Source: UBA2966 sp965242505 (GTDB lineage Bacteria; Pseudomonadota; Alphaproteobacteria; UBA2966). From it: a stretch of DNA of 64,000 bases. Location: positions 1,922,001-1,986,000 of the forward strand of contig OZ251449.1 in assembly GCA_965242505.1 (NCBI GenBank), read 5' to 3'. How positions within the stretch are numbered: the first letter of the stretch is position 1; each line of letters begins with the position of its first letter. Positions 8,322 to 17,045 of the stretch are shown here, piece after piece. The notes beneath the pieces are model-generated. The model did no database searches and was not told the DNA's origin. It was given only the letters and a program-made list of their open reading frames with translations. Both the position numbers and the translations under genes were made by a program.

Positions 8322-9943
8322 GCCATCCGGCCGACGACGCGACCGCGCCTTGGCGAGGTCTGGAAGACGACCCCGATTCGTTCGGGACTCCTCGCCGGGA
8401 TCCGGGTACAAGGAACCGCGAGACGGCTCGAGATGTTCACCGGCGACCACACGATCCGGGGGGGTTCGGGAGGCTGATGGCCGGGCCCGTCCACCCCGCG
8501 CGGCCGCGAGGCGATAGCCGGCCCCGCGACGGCTGCGGCGTGTTCGCCGTGTTCGGACACGTCGACGCCTCGGCGCACACGGCCCTGGGGCTGCACGCTC
8601 TCCAGCACCGCGGACAGGAATCGGCGGGAATCGTCAGCTACGACGACGGACACTTCCACACCCACCGGAGCCTAGGGCTGGTGGGCGACACGTTCTCGTC
8701 CCCGGACGTCATGGACCGGCTGACGGGAAGCGCGGCCGTCGGACACGTCAGGTACGCCACCACCGGCGGCACGATCCTCAGGAATGCGCAACCGCTCTTC
8801 GCCGAATTTTCGTTCGGCGGACTGGCCATCGCGCACAACGGCAACTTCACCAACGGGTACGGCCTGCGGCGCCAGCTGGTGAAGCGCGGCAGCATCTTTC
8901 AATCGACCACCGACACCGAGGTCGTGATCCACCTGATGGCGACGAGCTCCCGCCACGCCGTGGAGGACCGGATGATCGACGCCCTCGGACGGATCCAGGG
9001 CGCGTACTCGATAGTCGCCCTGACCAACGACAAGGTGTTCGGCGTGCGCGATCCGCTCGGCGTCCGGCCCCTGGTCATCGGCGTCCTCGACGACGCCACC
9101 GTCCTCGCGTCGGAAACCTGCGCCCTCGACATCATCGGCGCGAAGTTCGTCCGCGACGTGCAGCCGGGCGAGCTCGTCGTCGTCGACGCGGAGGGACTGC
9201 GCAGCGTTTCGCCCTTTCCACCCGCGAGACGCCGCTTCTGCGTGTTCGAGCACATCTACTTCGCCCGTCCGGACTCGGTGGTCGAAGGAGCCGGCGTCTA
9301 CGAAGTCCGGAAGCGCATCGGCGCGGAGCTGGCCCGCGAGACTCCGGTGGCGGCGGACATCGTCGTGCCCGTGCCGGACTCCGGCACGCCCGCCGCCATG
9401 GGGTACGCCTCCGCGGCCGGTCTCCCGTTCGATCTCGGGATCGTCCGGAACCACTACGTCGGCCGGACCTTCATCGAGCCCACGGATCGGATCCGCCACC
9501 TTGGCGTCCGACTGAAGCACAACGCCAACCGGGCGAGCATCGCGGGACGGCGGATCGTGCTGGTGGACGACTCCATCGTCCGCGGCACCACGTCGACGAA
9601 GATCGTCGAGATGATGCGAGAGGCCGGCGCCGCCGAGGTGCACATGCGGATCGCGAGCCCGCCGATCGTCAACCCCTGCTACTACGGGGTCGATACGCCG
9701 AAGAAGGCGGAGCTCCTGGCGTCGCGGCTCGGCGTCGAGGAGATCGCCGCCGACATCGGCGTGGACAGCCTCGCCTACCTGTCGATCGACGGCCTCTACC
9801 GCGCCGCCGCGGGCGCGGACCGCGACGACGACGCCCCGCAATTCTGCGACGCCTGTCTCAGCGGCGACTACCCGATCGGCCTCACGGACCAGGAAGACGG
9901 CGACGGTCCCGCCCAGCTGCCGCTGCTCACGGAACAGGCGTAG
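8318..9943 (+). CDS. purF: amidophosphoribosyltransferase
   Basis: First committed step of purine synthesis: glutamine plus PRPP gives phosphoribosylamine. The glutaminase domain starts at the nucleophile Cys in DGCGVFAVFGH and includes LHALQHRGQESAG and GHVRYATTGG. The phosphoribosyltransferase domain has the PRPP loop IVLVDDSIVRGTT. With the start at 8318 (ATGA overlap with cvpA and a GAAGGAG site 7 bases upstream), the Cys is residue 73. This implies an unusually long propeptide, as typical ones are 0-20 residues. An in-frame ATG at 8477 would leave 19 residues before the Cys, but its GGAGG lies only 3 bases away. Total 541 aa. Confidence 0.95.
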   Translation: MSHPADDATAPWRGLEDDPDSFGTPRRDPGTRNRETARDVHRRPHDPGGFGRLMAGPVHPARPRGDSRPRDGCGVFAVFGHVDASAHTALGLHALQHRGQESAGIVSYDDGHFHTHRSLGLVGDTFSSPDVMDRLTGSAAVGHVRYATTGGTILRNAQPLFAEFSFGGLAIAHNGNFTNGYGLRRQLVKRGSIFQSTTDTEVVIHLMATSSRHAVEDRMIDALGRIQGAYSIVALTNDKVFGVRDPLGVRPLVIGVLDDATVLASETCALDIIGAKFVRDVQPGELVVVDAEGLRSVSPFPPARRRFCVFEHIYFARPDSVVEGAGVYEVRKRIGAELARETPVAADIVVPVPDSGTPAAMGYASAAGLPFDLGIVRNHYVGRTFIEPTDRIRHLGVRLKHNANRASIAGRRIVLVDDSIVRGTTSTKIVEMMREAGAAEVHMRIASPPIVNPCYYGVDTPKKAELLASRLGVEEIAADIGVDSLAYLSIDGLYRAAAGADRDDDAPQFCDACLSGDYPIGLTDQEDGDGPAQLPLLTEQA

Positions 9944-9945
9944 CC

Positions 9946-10121
9946 CGCATTTCCCCATACCGGCAGGGATCAAGGATTGCGCGGCGCTGCGGGGCCGCGG
10001 TCCACCCCCCTCCCGACCTCCCCCCTGTCAGGGGGGAGGAGTGTGGACGGCTCCTTTCCGTCCCCCCCTTATCCTCCCTCCTTGTCAGGGGGGGAGGGGC
10101 GCGAACGGACCCTGCGGCACC
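9946..10121. repeat. composite palindromic repeat, locus 3
   Basis: Fills most of the 230-bp gap between the convergent purF and der genes. It has the shared left flank (ACCGGCAGGGATCAAGGA), the arm A hairpin CTCCCCCC-TGTC-AGGGGGGAG, then a degenerate arm B (CCTCCCTCCTTGTCAGGGGG) and the right flank GCGAACGGACCCTGCGGCAC. It may act as a bidirectional transcript end for the two operons. Confidence 0.88.
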
Positions 10122-10173
10122 CTCTCGACCCACGTTCCCCGCCCTGGATACGGCCGGCGTCGGAACGGAGGGA

Positions 10174-11595
10174 TCATCCGCGCTTCCCGGTCCGCGTTCT
10201 GGAACCCGGTCCCCCGCGCCGTCGCCGGCCCGCCCCCGCGCCGCCCTCACCCGCGTAAGGGTTCCGCCCCTTTCGCAGGCGCAGCCGTATGGGGGCGCCC
10301 GGCAGGTCGAACGTGGCCCTGAGCTCGTTCTCCAGGTAGCGGAGATACGTCTCGCCCACCGCCTCCGGACGGTTCACGAACAGGACGAAGGTGGGCGGGC
10401 GGGCCTTCGCCTGGGTGACGTAACGGAAGCGCGGCCTGCGTCTCCGGACGACCGGCGGCGGGTGGCGGTCCACGGTCTCGCTCAGCCATCGGTTGAGCGG
10501 CCCGGTCATCACCCGCCGGTTCCACACCTCGTGGACGGAGAACACGGCGGGCAACAGGGTTTTCAGGCGCGCGCCCGTAAGCGCGGACACGGGAACGACC
10601 TTCACGCCCTGGGCCCGCGGGAGCGAGTCGCCGAGCCGTTCCCGCAGATGCGCCATGGCCCTCCGGCCGTCGCCCACGACATCCCACTTGTTGACGACGA
10701 TCAGCAGGGCCCGGCCTTCCTCGACGGCCATCGACGCGATGCCGAGGTCCTGCTTCTCCATCCCGACGGCGCCATCCACGACGACGGCGACCACCTCGGC
10801 CATGCGGATCGCGTTCAGGGTGTCGTTCGCGGACAGCCGCTCCAGCCGGTCCGTCACCCGCGCCCGGCGGCGGAGGCCGGCGGTGTCCACCAGCTCGATC
10901 TCCCGTCCGTCTGCCTCCAGCCGGACCGCGATGGCGTCCCGCGTGATCCCCGGCTCCGGCCCGGTCAACAGGCGATCGGTCCCCGCGAGTCGATTGACCA
11001 GCGTCGACTTGCCGACGTTCGGACGGCCGACGATGGCCAGCTTGAGCGGCCCGGCCTCCGACGGGGATTCGGCCTCCGAGCCCGGCTCCGTCGCGGAGGC
11101 CGACGCCGCAGCCTCGTCGATCCGGTCGTACAGATCGGCCATGCCCTCGGCGTGTTCCGCCGAGATCGCGACGGGTTCCCCCAATCCCAGCGCGTAGGCG
11201 TCGTAGAAACCCGTCTCGCCCGCCCGGCCCTCGCACTTGTTGGCGACAAGGACCACGCGATTTCCGCGGCGGCGCAGCAGGTCGGCGAAATGCCGGTCGA
11301 CCGGCGTGACCCCCGCCCGCGCGTCGATCAGCAGCAGCGCGACGTCCGCCTCGTCGACCGCCCGTTCCGTCTGCCGCCGCATCCGGTCCTCCAGGCTGCC
11401 GCCCCTGCCCTCCTCCAGGCCCGCCGTATCGACGACCTTGAATTCGAGGGACCCGAGCCGCGCCTTCCCTTCCCGGCGGTCGCGCGTAACGCCCGGCGTA
11501 TCGTCGACGATGGCCAGACGCCTGCCTACGAGGCGGTTGAAGAGGGTCGATTTTCCCACGTTTGGACGGCCGACGATGGCCACCGTGGCGCACAT
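10174..11595 (-). CDS. der: ribosome biogenesis GTPase Der (EngA)
   Basis: A 473-aa tandem GTPase needed for 50S subunit assembly. G-domain 1 starts at residue 6 (VAIVGRPNVGKSTLFNRLVG, then DDTPGVTRDR, DTAGLE and NKCEG). G-domain 2 starts near residue 180 (LAIVGRPNVGKSTLVNRLAG, PGITRDAI, DTAGLRRR, NKWDVV). A KH-like domain follows (RRRPRFRYVTQAKARPPTFVLFVN) and ends in a basic tail (RKGRNPYAG...). The second residue differs from the common MxxTVAIVGRPN form only slightly. The gene follows bamB with a 3-base gap and converges on purF. Confidence 0.96.
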   Translation of the reverse strand: MCATVAIVGRPNVGKSTLFNRLVGRRLAIVDDTPGVTRDRREGKARLGSLEFKVVDTAGLEEGRGGSLEDRMRRQTERAVDEADVALLLIDARAGVTPVDRHFADLLRRRGNRVVLVANKCEGRAGETGFYDAYALGLGEPVAISAEHAEGMADLYDRIDEAAASASATEPGSEAESPSEAGPLKLAIVGRPNVGKSTLVNRLAGTDRLLTGPEPGITRDAIAVRLEADGREIELVDTAGLRRRARVTDRLERLSANDTLNAIRMAEVVAVVVDGAVGMEKQDLGIASMAVEEGRALLIVVNKWDVVGDGRRAMAHLRERLGDSLPRAQGVKVVPVSALTGARLKTLLPAVFSVHEVWNRRVMTGPLNRWLSETVDRHPPPVVRRRRPRFRYVTQAKARPPTFVLFVNRPEAVGETYLRYLENELRATFDLPGAPIRLRLRKGRNPYAGEGGAGAGRRRRGGPGSRTRTGKRG

Positions 11596-11598
11596 GAC

Positions 11599-12930
11599 TC
11601 AGCGGTAGGCGACAAGGTCCCCGTCGTCCGTCAGAACGTAGATCGTTCCACTGGCGACGACCGGCGGCAGCGACGTTCCGTCGGGAAGGTCCACCCGGCC
11701 CACCGTCTCGCCGCTGTACGGGGAGATGAAGACACCGTCGCCGCGGGACGAAACCACGAACAGACGCTCGCTCGCCAGGATCGGACCGCTCCATTCGATG
11801 GAATCCCGCCGGCGCTCCTCGTCCTCGTACCTGGGAAGCTGCCGGACCCAGCGGATGCGGCCCGTGTCCCTCGCCAGGCAGATCATCTGGGCCTCGGTGG
11901 TGACCACGAACACGAAGTCCCCGGCCACCCAGGGAGTCTGGAGGCTGGCGATCTCCTGCTCCCAGAGACGGGCCCCGCTCCTCAGGTCGATGGCCGCCAT
12001 GCGGCCGGCGTGGCCCGCGGCGACGACGACATCGCGGTCGATGACCGGCGATCCGTTGATGTCGTTGAGTTCGGCGAGAGGCGTCGCGCCGCCGACGCGC
12101 GTCAGGGAATCGGTCCAGACCGACCTGCCGTTCTCGACCCGCAGGGCGACGAGTTCGCCCGAGGAGTACGGCGCCACCACGACCCCGCCGTCCACCGCCG
12201 GGCTGCCCGCGCCGACGATGCCCGCGTCCTCGGCGATCCCCACATGGGTCCAGGCGACGGCGCCGTCCCCGGCGTTCAGAGCGTAGAGCTGATTGTCATA
12301 GGTGACGGTGAACAGCCGACCGGCGGCCACCGTCGGCGCCCCCCGCAGCGGAATCCCGATCTTCCGCCGCCAGATCTCGGCGCCGCTTTCGGCCTCCAGG
12401 GCGACCGCCTCGCCGTATCCGGTCGCCAGGTACAGGACGCCTTCGTCATACGCCAGGCCGCCGCCGATGGCGCCCCGGTCCTCGCCTTCCGGGACGATGC
12501 TGTACCGCCAGACCCGCCGTCCGTCGTCCGCTCGATGCGCCGCGACGCCGCCTCCGGCGTCGAGGACGAAGACACGGCTTCCGGCGACGACCGGCGCCGC
12601 GGTGAGACGCGCGACGTTGCCCGCCCCCCGCCCGGCCGACGCCGTCCAGGCCCGCGAGGGCGGCGTATCTCCCTGCGTCAGGTGGTGCATCGCGTGCGTC
12701 GGGCGCCCGCCCGCCTGCGGCCAGTCCTCGTTCAGGTACGGCTCGGGCAGGCGAACGTCGACGCCGGTGAGGCCCGGGTCGGGCCGCAGGGTCCGCTGCA
12801 ACGCGATGACGGAGATCCGCTCGCCCGACAGCGGAGCGTCCCGGGCGCCCTCGACGTACTCGGTAATGCTCTCGCACGCGCCGAGCGCGACGATCAGCGC
12901 GGCCCCCGCCGCTATGCCGAGGCGCTGCAT
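11599..12930 (-). CDS. bamB: outer membrane assembly lipoprotein BamB (PQQ-like beta-propeller)
   Basis: A 443-aa lipoprotein. The start MQRLGIAAGAALIVALGACES gives a signal peptide with lipobox LGAC, so the mature protein begins at the Cys near residue 19. The rest consists of repeated beta-propeller blades (for example AAPVVAGSRVFVLDAGGGVAAHRADDG, PTVAAGRLFTVTYDNQLYALNAGDG), characteristic of BamB. In Gram-negative bacteria BamB assists the BAM complex in inserting outer-membrane proteins. An in-frame GTG or ATG upstream to 13101 was rejected because it would bury the signal peptide. Its order with the TPR gene upstream and der downstream is the usual alphaproteobacterial one. Confidence 0.92.
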   Translation of the reverse strand: MQRLGIAAGAALIVALGACESITEYVEGARDAPLSGERISVIALQRTLRPDPGLTGVDVRLPEPYLNEDWPQAGGRPTHAMHHLTQGDTPPSRAWTASAGRGAGNVARLTAAPVVAGSRVFVLDAGGGVAAHRADDGRRVWRYSIVPEGEDRGAIGGGLAYDEGVLYLATGYGEAVALEAESGAEIWRRKIGIPLRGAPTVAAGRLFTVTYDNQLYALNAGDGAVAWTHVGIAEDAGIVGAGSPAVDGGVVVAPYSSGELVALRVENGRSVWTDSLTRVGGATPLAELNDINGSPVIDRDVVVAAGHAGRMAAIDLRSGARLWEQEIASLQTPWVAGDFVFVVTTEAQMICLARDTGRIRWVRQLPRYEDEERRRDSIEWSGPILASERLFVVSSRGDGVFISPYSGETVGRVDLPDGTSLPPVVASGTIYVLTDDGDLVAYR

Positions 12931-12935
12931 CGCGT

Positions 12936-13589
12936 TCAGATACCGCGCTCCACCGCAGCCAGCACTTCCGCGGCGCGGGCGCGGATACCCGGCGGCGCGC
13001 CCGGGTCGTCCGTCAGGGATTGGAACTCCCGCCGCGCCGTATCGAGGTCGCCTTGCCGCAGGGCCAGGGCGCCTCGCAACTCGCGGGCCGAGTGCCGCCA
13101 AGGATTGCGGTCCGCCAGCAGGGGGTCCAACCGGGCTACGACCTCGTCGTCGGCCACACCGAGATCCAGCAGGGTCTGCGCGCCGAGCAGCCGGGCCAGA
13201 TCCCTCAGGCGCCCGTCGGCCCCGTCGTCGGCCGCCAGACGGTCGTAGACCGAAAGGGCAGTGACGCGGTCGTCGCTCCGCCGCAGGGCGGCGGCCTGCC
13301 GCAACCGGGCAAGCACCCGGTAACCGGCGCCGGCGTCATCGGCAAGCGCGGCAAGCGCGGCGGCCCCCTTCGCCTCCTCGCCCGACGCGACAAGCCGGAT
13401 CGCCGCCGCGAACCGGGCGCTCTCCGACTCGCGGGCGGCGGAGGCGTATTCCTTCCACCCCACGCTGGCTCCCGTGCCCAACACGACGACGACGGCGAGC
13501 GCGACCGCGTACTTGCCGTACTTCTTCCAGAGCTTCTCGTACTGCTCTCGCCGCAGTTCTTCGTCGACTTCGTGGAAGACGTCGGCCAC
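12936..13589 (-). CDS. membrane-anchored TPR protein (YfgM/DUF2133-like)
   Basis: A 217-aa protein. A GTG start at 13589 is preferred (VADVFHEVDEELRREQYEKL) because GGAGG lies 5 bases upstream; the longer frame to 13649 adds nothing conserved. A short cytoplasmic N-terminus is followed by one membrane segment (AVALAVVVVLGTGASVGW, about residues 28-46) and a periplasmic helical region with tetratricopeptide-like repeats. It matches the family represented by E. coli YfgM, an ancillary factor at the SecYEG translocon encoded next to bamB. The gap to bamB is 5 bases, so they form one operon. Confidence 0.85.
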   Translation of the reverse strand: MADVFHEVDEELRREQYEKLWKKYGKYAVALAVVVVLGTGASVGWKEYASAARESESARFAAAIRLVASGEEAKGAAALAALADDAGAGYRVLARLRQAAALRRSDDRVTALSVYDRLAADDGADGRLRDLARLLGAQTLLDLGVADDEVVARLDPLLADRNPWRHSARELRGALALRQGDLDTARREFQSLTDDPGAPPGIRARAAEVLAAVERGI

Positions 13590-13752
13590 GTCGGCCTCCA
13601 AGTATCCAGAAAGGCGGTCTACCTTAGCCCAGGCCGCCGGACGGAGCAATCCAATCCAGGGCGAGGCAGTGTCCCGGTTCGAGACATCTCGGACCTGGAC
13701 ACTCCCGAATTTTCATCGGGGTTCCGGATTCCCGCTTTCGAGCGTGTGAAGG

Positions 13753-13782
13753 AATCCCGAGACGCCTGCGTAACTCGGGATT
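13753..13782. terminator. hairpin between lpxC and the TPR gene, possible terminator
   Basis: AATCCCGAG (13753-13761) and CTCGGGATT (13774-13782) form a perfect 9-bp stem with a 12-base loop, followed on the + strand by two more Ts. Read on the - strand, the direction of lpxC transcription, the T tract is poor. The surrounding 13690-13785 (TTCCGGATTCCCGCTTTCGA) also resembles a decayed copy of a different proteobacterial palindromic repeat. Function is uncertain. Confidence 0.4.
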
Positions 13783-13798
13783 TTCGCCATGTCGACCT

Positions 13799-13900
13799 GC
13801 ATTTCTCATGCCGGCAGGGATCGAGGATGCGCGGCGTTGCGGGACCACGGTCCGCCCCCCTCCCGACCTCCCCCTGTCAGGGGGGAGGAGCGCCAACGGA
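13799..13900. repeat. composite palindromic repeat, locus 4 (arm A only)
   Basis: Located in the 331-bp gap between the 3' end of lpxC and the TPR gene. The left flank TTTCTCATGCCGGCAGGGAT and the GCGGCGTTGCGGGACC block match locus 2, followed by the arm A hairpin CTCCCCC-TGTC-AGGGGGGAG. No arm B is present. The rest of the gap holds the hairpin at 13753-13782 and no recognisable gene. Confidence 0.88.
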
Positions 13901-13920
13901 CGCAGTACGAGAAATACGGG

Positions 13921-15021
13921 CTATGCGGTCGCGGCCAACAGAACGGGGCTCGCCGACGTTCGGTCCCACGCCGAAGCGCCGCCGCCACGGGACGCCTCCA
14001 CCAGCTCCCAGGCATCCTCGTCGGCGAACAAGGTCCGCAGCAGATCGTTGTTCAATCCATGACTGGCGCGAACGCCCTGGTAGGCGCCGATGATCGGAGC
14101 GCCCGCCAGATAGAGGTCCCCGACCACGTCGAGAGCCTTGTGGCGAACGAACTCGTCGTCGTACCTCAACCCGCTCTCGTTGATGACCCCGTCCCGGCCG
14201 ACCACGACGGCGTTCTGCAAGGAACCGCCGCGGGCGAGGCCGCGGTTTCGCATCTCCTCGATGTCCGTCGCGAAACCGAACGTCCGGGCGCGACAGAGCT
14301 CGTCCTTGAACGCCGGGCCATCGACCTCGAACCGGTGCGTTTGCCGAGCGACATGGGGATTGTCGAAATCGATCTCGATGCCCACCGACAGGCCCTCGCC
14401 CGGAGTCAGCCGCACATGACGCTCTCCGTCCTCCACCGAGACCTCCTTGACGACCCGAACGAATCGTCTGGCGGCGTCCTGGGAGACGATGCCGGCGCAC
14501 TCGATCAGGAAGACGAAAGGCGCGGCGCTCCCGTCCATGATCGGCACTTCCGATCCGTCGAGCTCGACGACGGCGTTGTCGATCTCGCAACCCGCAAGGG
14601 CCGCCATGAGGTGCTCGACGGTGGCGACCCGCGTCCCCGCGCCGTTCGAAATGGCGCTGCACAGCGTCGTGTCGCAAACACGGTCCCACAACGCGGGGAT
14701 CCGGCCCGCGTCTCCGGAGACGTCCGAGCGCCGGAACACGATCCCGGTCCCCGGCGGCGCCGGATGCAGGGTCATGGCGACCCGCTTGCCGGAATGAAGC
14801 CCGACTCCGGCGCAGCTGATTCGGCACTCCAGCGTGTGTTGGCGCGCTTCGCCGACGAATGCCGGTCCGATGGAATACAAGCTGGGCCTCGCTTCCCGCC
14901 AAAACCCGTTCCGCGTCTCGCCGCGCGACGACCCGGATGCGCCCGCGCGGCGCGCGAACCGGAGTGACCGAATGACGATCGGGAATCCCTTGGCGATCCT
15001 GTTACAGCTCCCGGCGAACAT
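13921..15021 (-). CDS. lpxC: UDP-3-O-acyl-N-acetylglucosamine deacetylase
   Basis: Zinc-dependent committed step of lipid A synthesis. The family features are CAGVGLHSGKRV, TVEHLMAALAG (a zinc-ligand His in EHLMA), DGSEVPIMDGSAAPFV, RARTFGF and the second zinc site RHKALDVVGDLYLAG, with GLNNDLL near the end. Homologues start about 10 residues before CAGVGLHSG, so the true start is probably downstream of the ATG used here (15021). The TTG at 14880, preceded by GCGAGG, gives a normal-length protein; the frame is also open to a GTG at 15054. An ordinary LpxC is about 300 aa, and the TTG version is 319. It follows ftsZ at the end of the dcw cluster, as in many proteobacteria. Confidence 0.9.
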   Translation of the reverse strand: MFAGSCNRIAKGFPIVIRSLRFARRAGASGSSRGETRNGFWREARPSLYSIGPAFVGEARQHTLECRISCAGVGLHSGKRVAMTLHPAPPGTGIVFRRSDVSGDAGRIPALWDRVCDTTLCSAISNGAGTRVATVEHLMAALAGCEIDNAVVELDGSEVPIMDGSAAPFVFLIECAGIVSQDAARRFVRVVKEVSVEDGERHVRLTPGEGLSVGIEIDFDNPHVARQTHRFEVDGPAFKDELCRARTFGFATDIEEMRNRGLARGGSLQNAVVVGRDGVINESGLRYDDEFVRHKALDVVGDLYLAGAPIIGAYQGVRASHGLNNDLLRTLFADEDAWELVEASRGGGASAWDRTSASPVLLAATA

Positions 15022-15029
15022 CGGCAAAT

Positions 15030-15048
15030 CACTCTTTATTTCAGAGTG
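15030..15048. promoter_or_regulatory. inverted repeat between ftsZ and lpxC
   Basis: CACTCT and AGAGTG flank a 7-base AT-rich centre (15030-15048), just upstream of the lpxC reading frame. The local AT content is unusual here. It could be an operator or part of an lpxC-specific promoter; no factor can be named. Confidence 0.35.
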
Positions 15049-15118
15049 TTGCACGGTCTCGCCGCGTTCCGCGTCGAAGCGGACGCGGCGAGACCGCGAC
15101 GGCGGATCCGCCGTTGCG

Positions 15119-16933
15119 TCAGTTCGCGGGACGCCGGAGGAACGTCGGAATGTCGAGCAAATCCTCGTCGGGCCGAGGCGGCGCGAGGCGGTCGCTCGCC
15201 TCCACCCGCGTCAACACCGGGCCCTCGGCGGCAGGCGCGGGGGAGGAGTCCTTCTTCGCGGTTTCCGGCCGCCGGGCGTTCGACGCCCCGGCCGCCGGCG
15301 GCGGCGGCGCATCGGCCGTCTCCTTCGTCTTGCGCGCCCGTCCCGTTCCGGTCATGCGCTCGAGCAGACTGGGAGAACCGGAACGACCGGAAGACATGGG
15401 GGGCCCGTTCGTCATCGCCGCCGCGGCGAACGGTTCCGGCTTCTCCATACGCGGCGCATGGGGTTGGGCCTCCACCGGCCTGGGCGGAATGAACGCGTCG
15501 GCGGGCGAGGGAGCCCCGACCTGCGGCGCCTGCGGCGCCTCGCGCGGAGTCGCGTCGGCGGCGTCGGCGGATGAGGGAGCCCCGGCCTGCGGCGTTCGCG
15601 GCGCCGTATCCGGCGGCGCCGCGGCAACGGCTCGGTCTGCGTCGGAACGAACCTCCTCCCGACGTTCCGACGGCTCGCTCGCGGAAGCGCCGCCGTCGGC
15701 TTCCATGACCACTTCCGCCTCGGCCGCCCTCGCCGCCGTGTCCGGCGGACTCGCCGGTACGGGGGCCTCGTCCGCGGCGGGCTCGCTCATCCGGCGCGGC
15801 GCGGTCCGCTGGACCGCGGACGCCCCGGGCATGGACCTTTCCGGGATCGCGGGCGGCGGCGCCTCCGCGCGTCCGGATTCGGCCCACGCGGGCTGGATGG
15901 CCGGGGTTGCCGCCTGAACGCCGCCGACGACCTGAAGACGCGGGAGCGGGTGCGGCGTCGCGACCGCTTCCGACTCGATTCCGGTCGCGATGATCGACAC
16001 GCGAACCCGTCCCTCGAGCTCGGGATCGAGGCTGGTTCCGAAAATGATGCTGGCGTTCGCATCGACCTCTTCCCGGACCCTGCCCGCCGCCTCGTCGACT
16101 TCCATCAACGTCATGTCCGGGCCGCCCGTGATGTTGATCAACAACCCGGTCGCGCCCTTCATGGAAACGTCCTCGAGCAACGGATTGGAGATCGCCGCCT
16201 CGGCGGCATTGATGGATCTGTTTCCGCCCTCGGCCTCGCCCGTGCCCATCATCGCCTTGCCCATCTCCCGCATCACCGCCCTGACGTCGGCGAAATCGAG
16301 ATTGATGAGCCCGGGCATGACCATCAGATCGGTGACTCCGCGAACGCCCTGGGACAACACGTCGTCCGCCATCCTGAAGGCTTCGGCGAAAGTCGTTCCC
16401 TCACTGGCGACACGGAACAGGTTCTGATTGGGAATGATGATCAGCGTGTCGACGTAGCTCTGGAGTTCCTCGATCCCCCCCTCGGCGATTTCCATCCGGC
16501 GGCCCCCCTCGAAAGAGAAGGGCTTGGTGACGACGCCGACGGTCAAGACGCCCCGTTCCCGGGTCGACTTGGCGATCACGGGGGCCGCGCCCGTCCCGGT
16601 CCCGCCCCCCATGCCCGCGGTGATGAACACCATGTGGCTGTTCTGGATGTGGTCCATGATCTCGTCGAGGCTCTCGATCGCGGCTTCGCGGCCGACTTCC
16701 GGAGTCGACCCCGCGCCGAGACCCTGGGTGGCGTTGACGCCCAGCTGAATCCGTCGTTCCGCCAATGAATGGCCCAACGCCTGCGCGTCGGTGTTGGCCG
16801 CGACGAAATCGACTCCCTCGAGCTGGGCGCCGATCATGTTGTTCACGGCGTTGCCGCCGGCGCCGCCGACCCCGATCACCGTGATGCACGGCTTCAGCTC
16901 GGTGACTTCTGGCATGCTGAGTTTGATGGTCAT
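15119..16933 (-). CDS. ftsZ: cell division protein FtsZ
   Basis: A 604-aa tubulin-like GTPase forming the cytokinetic ring. The nucleotide-binding region includes VIGVGGAGGNAVNNMI and the tubulin signature GGGTGTGAAPVIA; NQNLFR and the T7-loop region MPGLINLDFADV are present. The globular core ends near residue 320 (RVSIIATGIESE). A linker of about 270 residues rich in Pro, Ala and Glu follows, and the protein ends with the conserved C-terminal peptide LLDIPTFLRRPAN that binds FtsA. Long linkers are a known alphaproteobacterial feature. A GGGAG site precedes the ATG. A 112-bp gap separates it from ftsA, leaving room for its own promoter. Confidence 0.97.
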   Translation of the reverse strand: MTIKLSMPEVTELKPCITVIGVGGAGGNAVNNMIGAQLEGVDFVAANTDAQALGHSLAERRIQLGVNATQGLGAGSTPEVGREAAIESLDEIMDHIQNSHMVFITAGMGGGTGTGAAPVIAKSTRERGVLTVGVVTKPFSFEGGRRMEIAEGGIEELQSYVDTLIIIPNQNLFRVASEGTTFAEAFRMADDVLSQGVRGVTDLMVMPGLINLDFADVRAVMREMGKAMMGTGEAEGGNRSINAAEAAISNPLLEDVSMKGATGLLINITGGPDMTLMEVDEAAGRVREEVDANASIIFGTSLDPELEGRVRVSIIATGIESEAVATPHPLPRLQVVGGVQAATPAIQPAWAESGRAEAPPPAIPERSMPGASAVQRTAPRRMSEPAADEAPVPASPPDTAARAAEAEVVMEADGGASASEPSERREEVRSDADRAVAAAPPDTAPRTPQAGAPSSADAADATPREAPQAPQVGAPSPADAFIPPRPVEAQPHAPRMEKPEPFAAAAMTNGPPMSSGRSGSPSLLERMTGTGRARKTKETADAPPPPAAGASNARRPETAKKDSSPAPAAEGPVLTRVEASDRLAPPRPDEDLLDIPTFLRRPAN

Positions 16934-17045
16934 TGGTCATCTCCCATTGAGCGGTTGCGTCCTTCCGATGCGGTTCGTCCTCTATCGGTCGTTCCCATCG
17001 TTCCTCGCCTCTGTCTTCCCGTTCGCGGAGAGCGCCGGCGACGGG

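Noticed and set aside
10462..13248. A 928-codon + strand open frame over der and bamB
   Set aside because: The opposite strand carries unambiguous Der and BamB motifs. The + frame has no recognisable motif and is a composition artefact.
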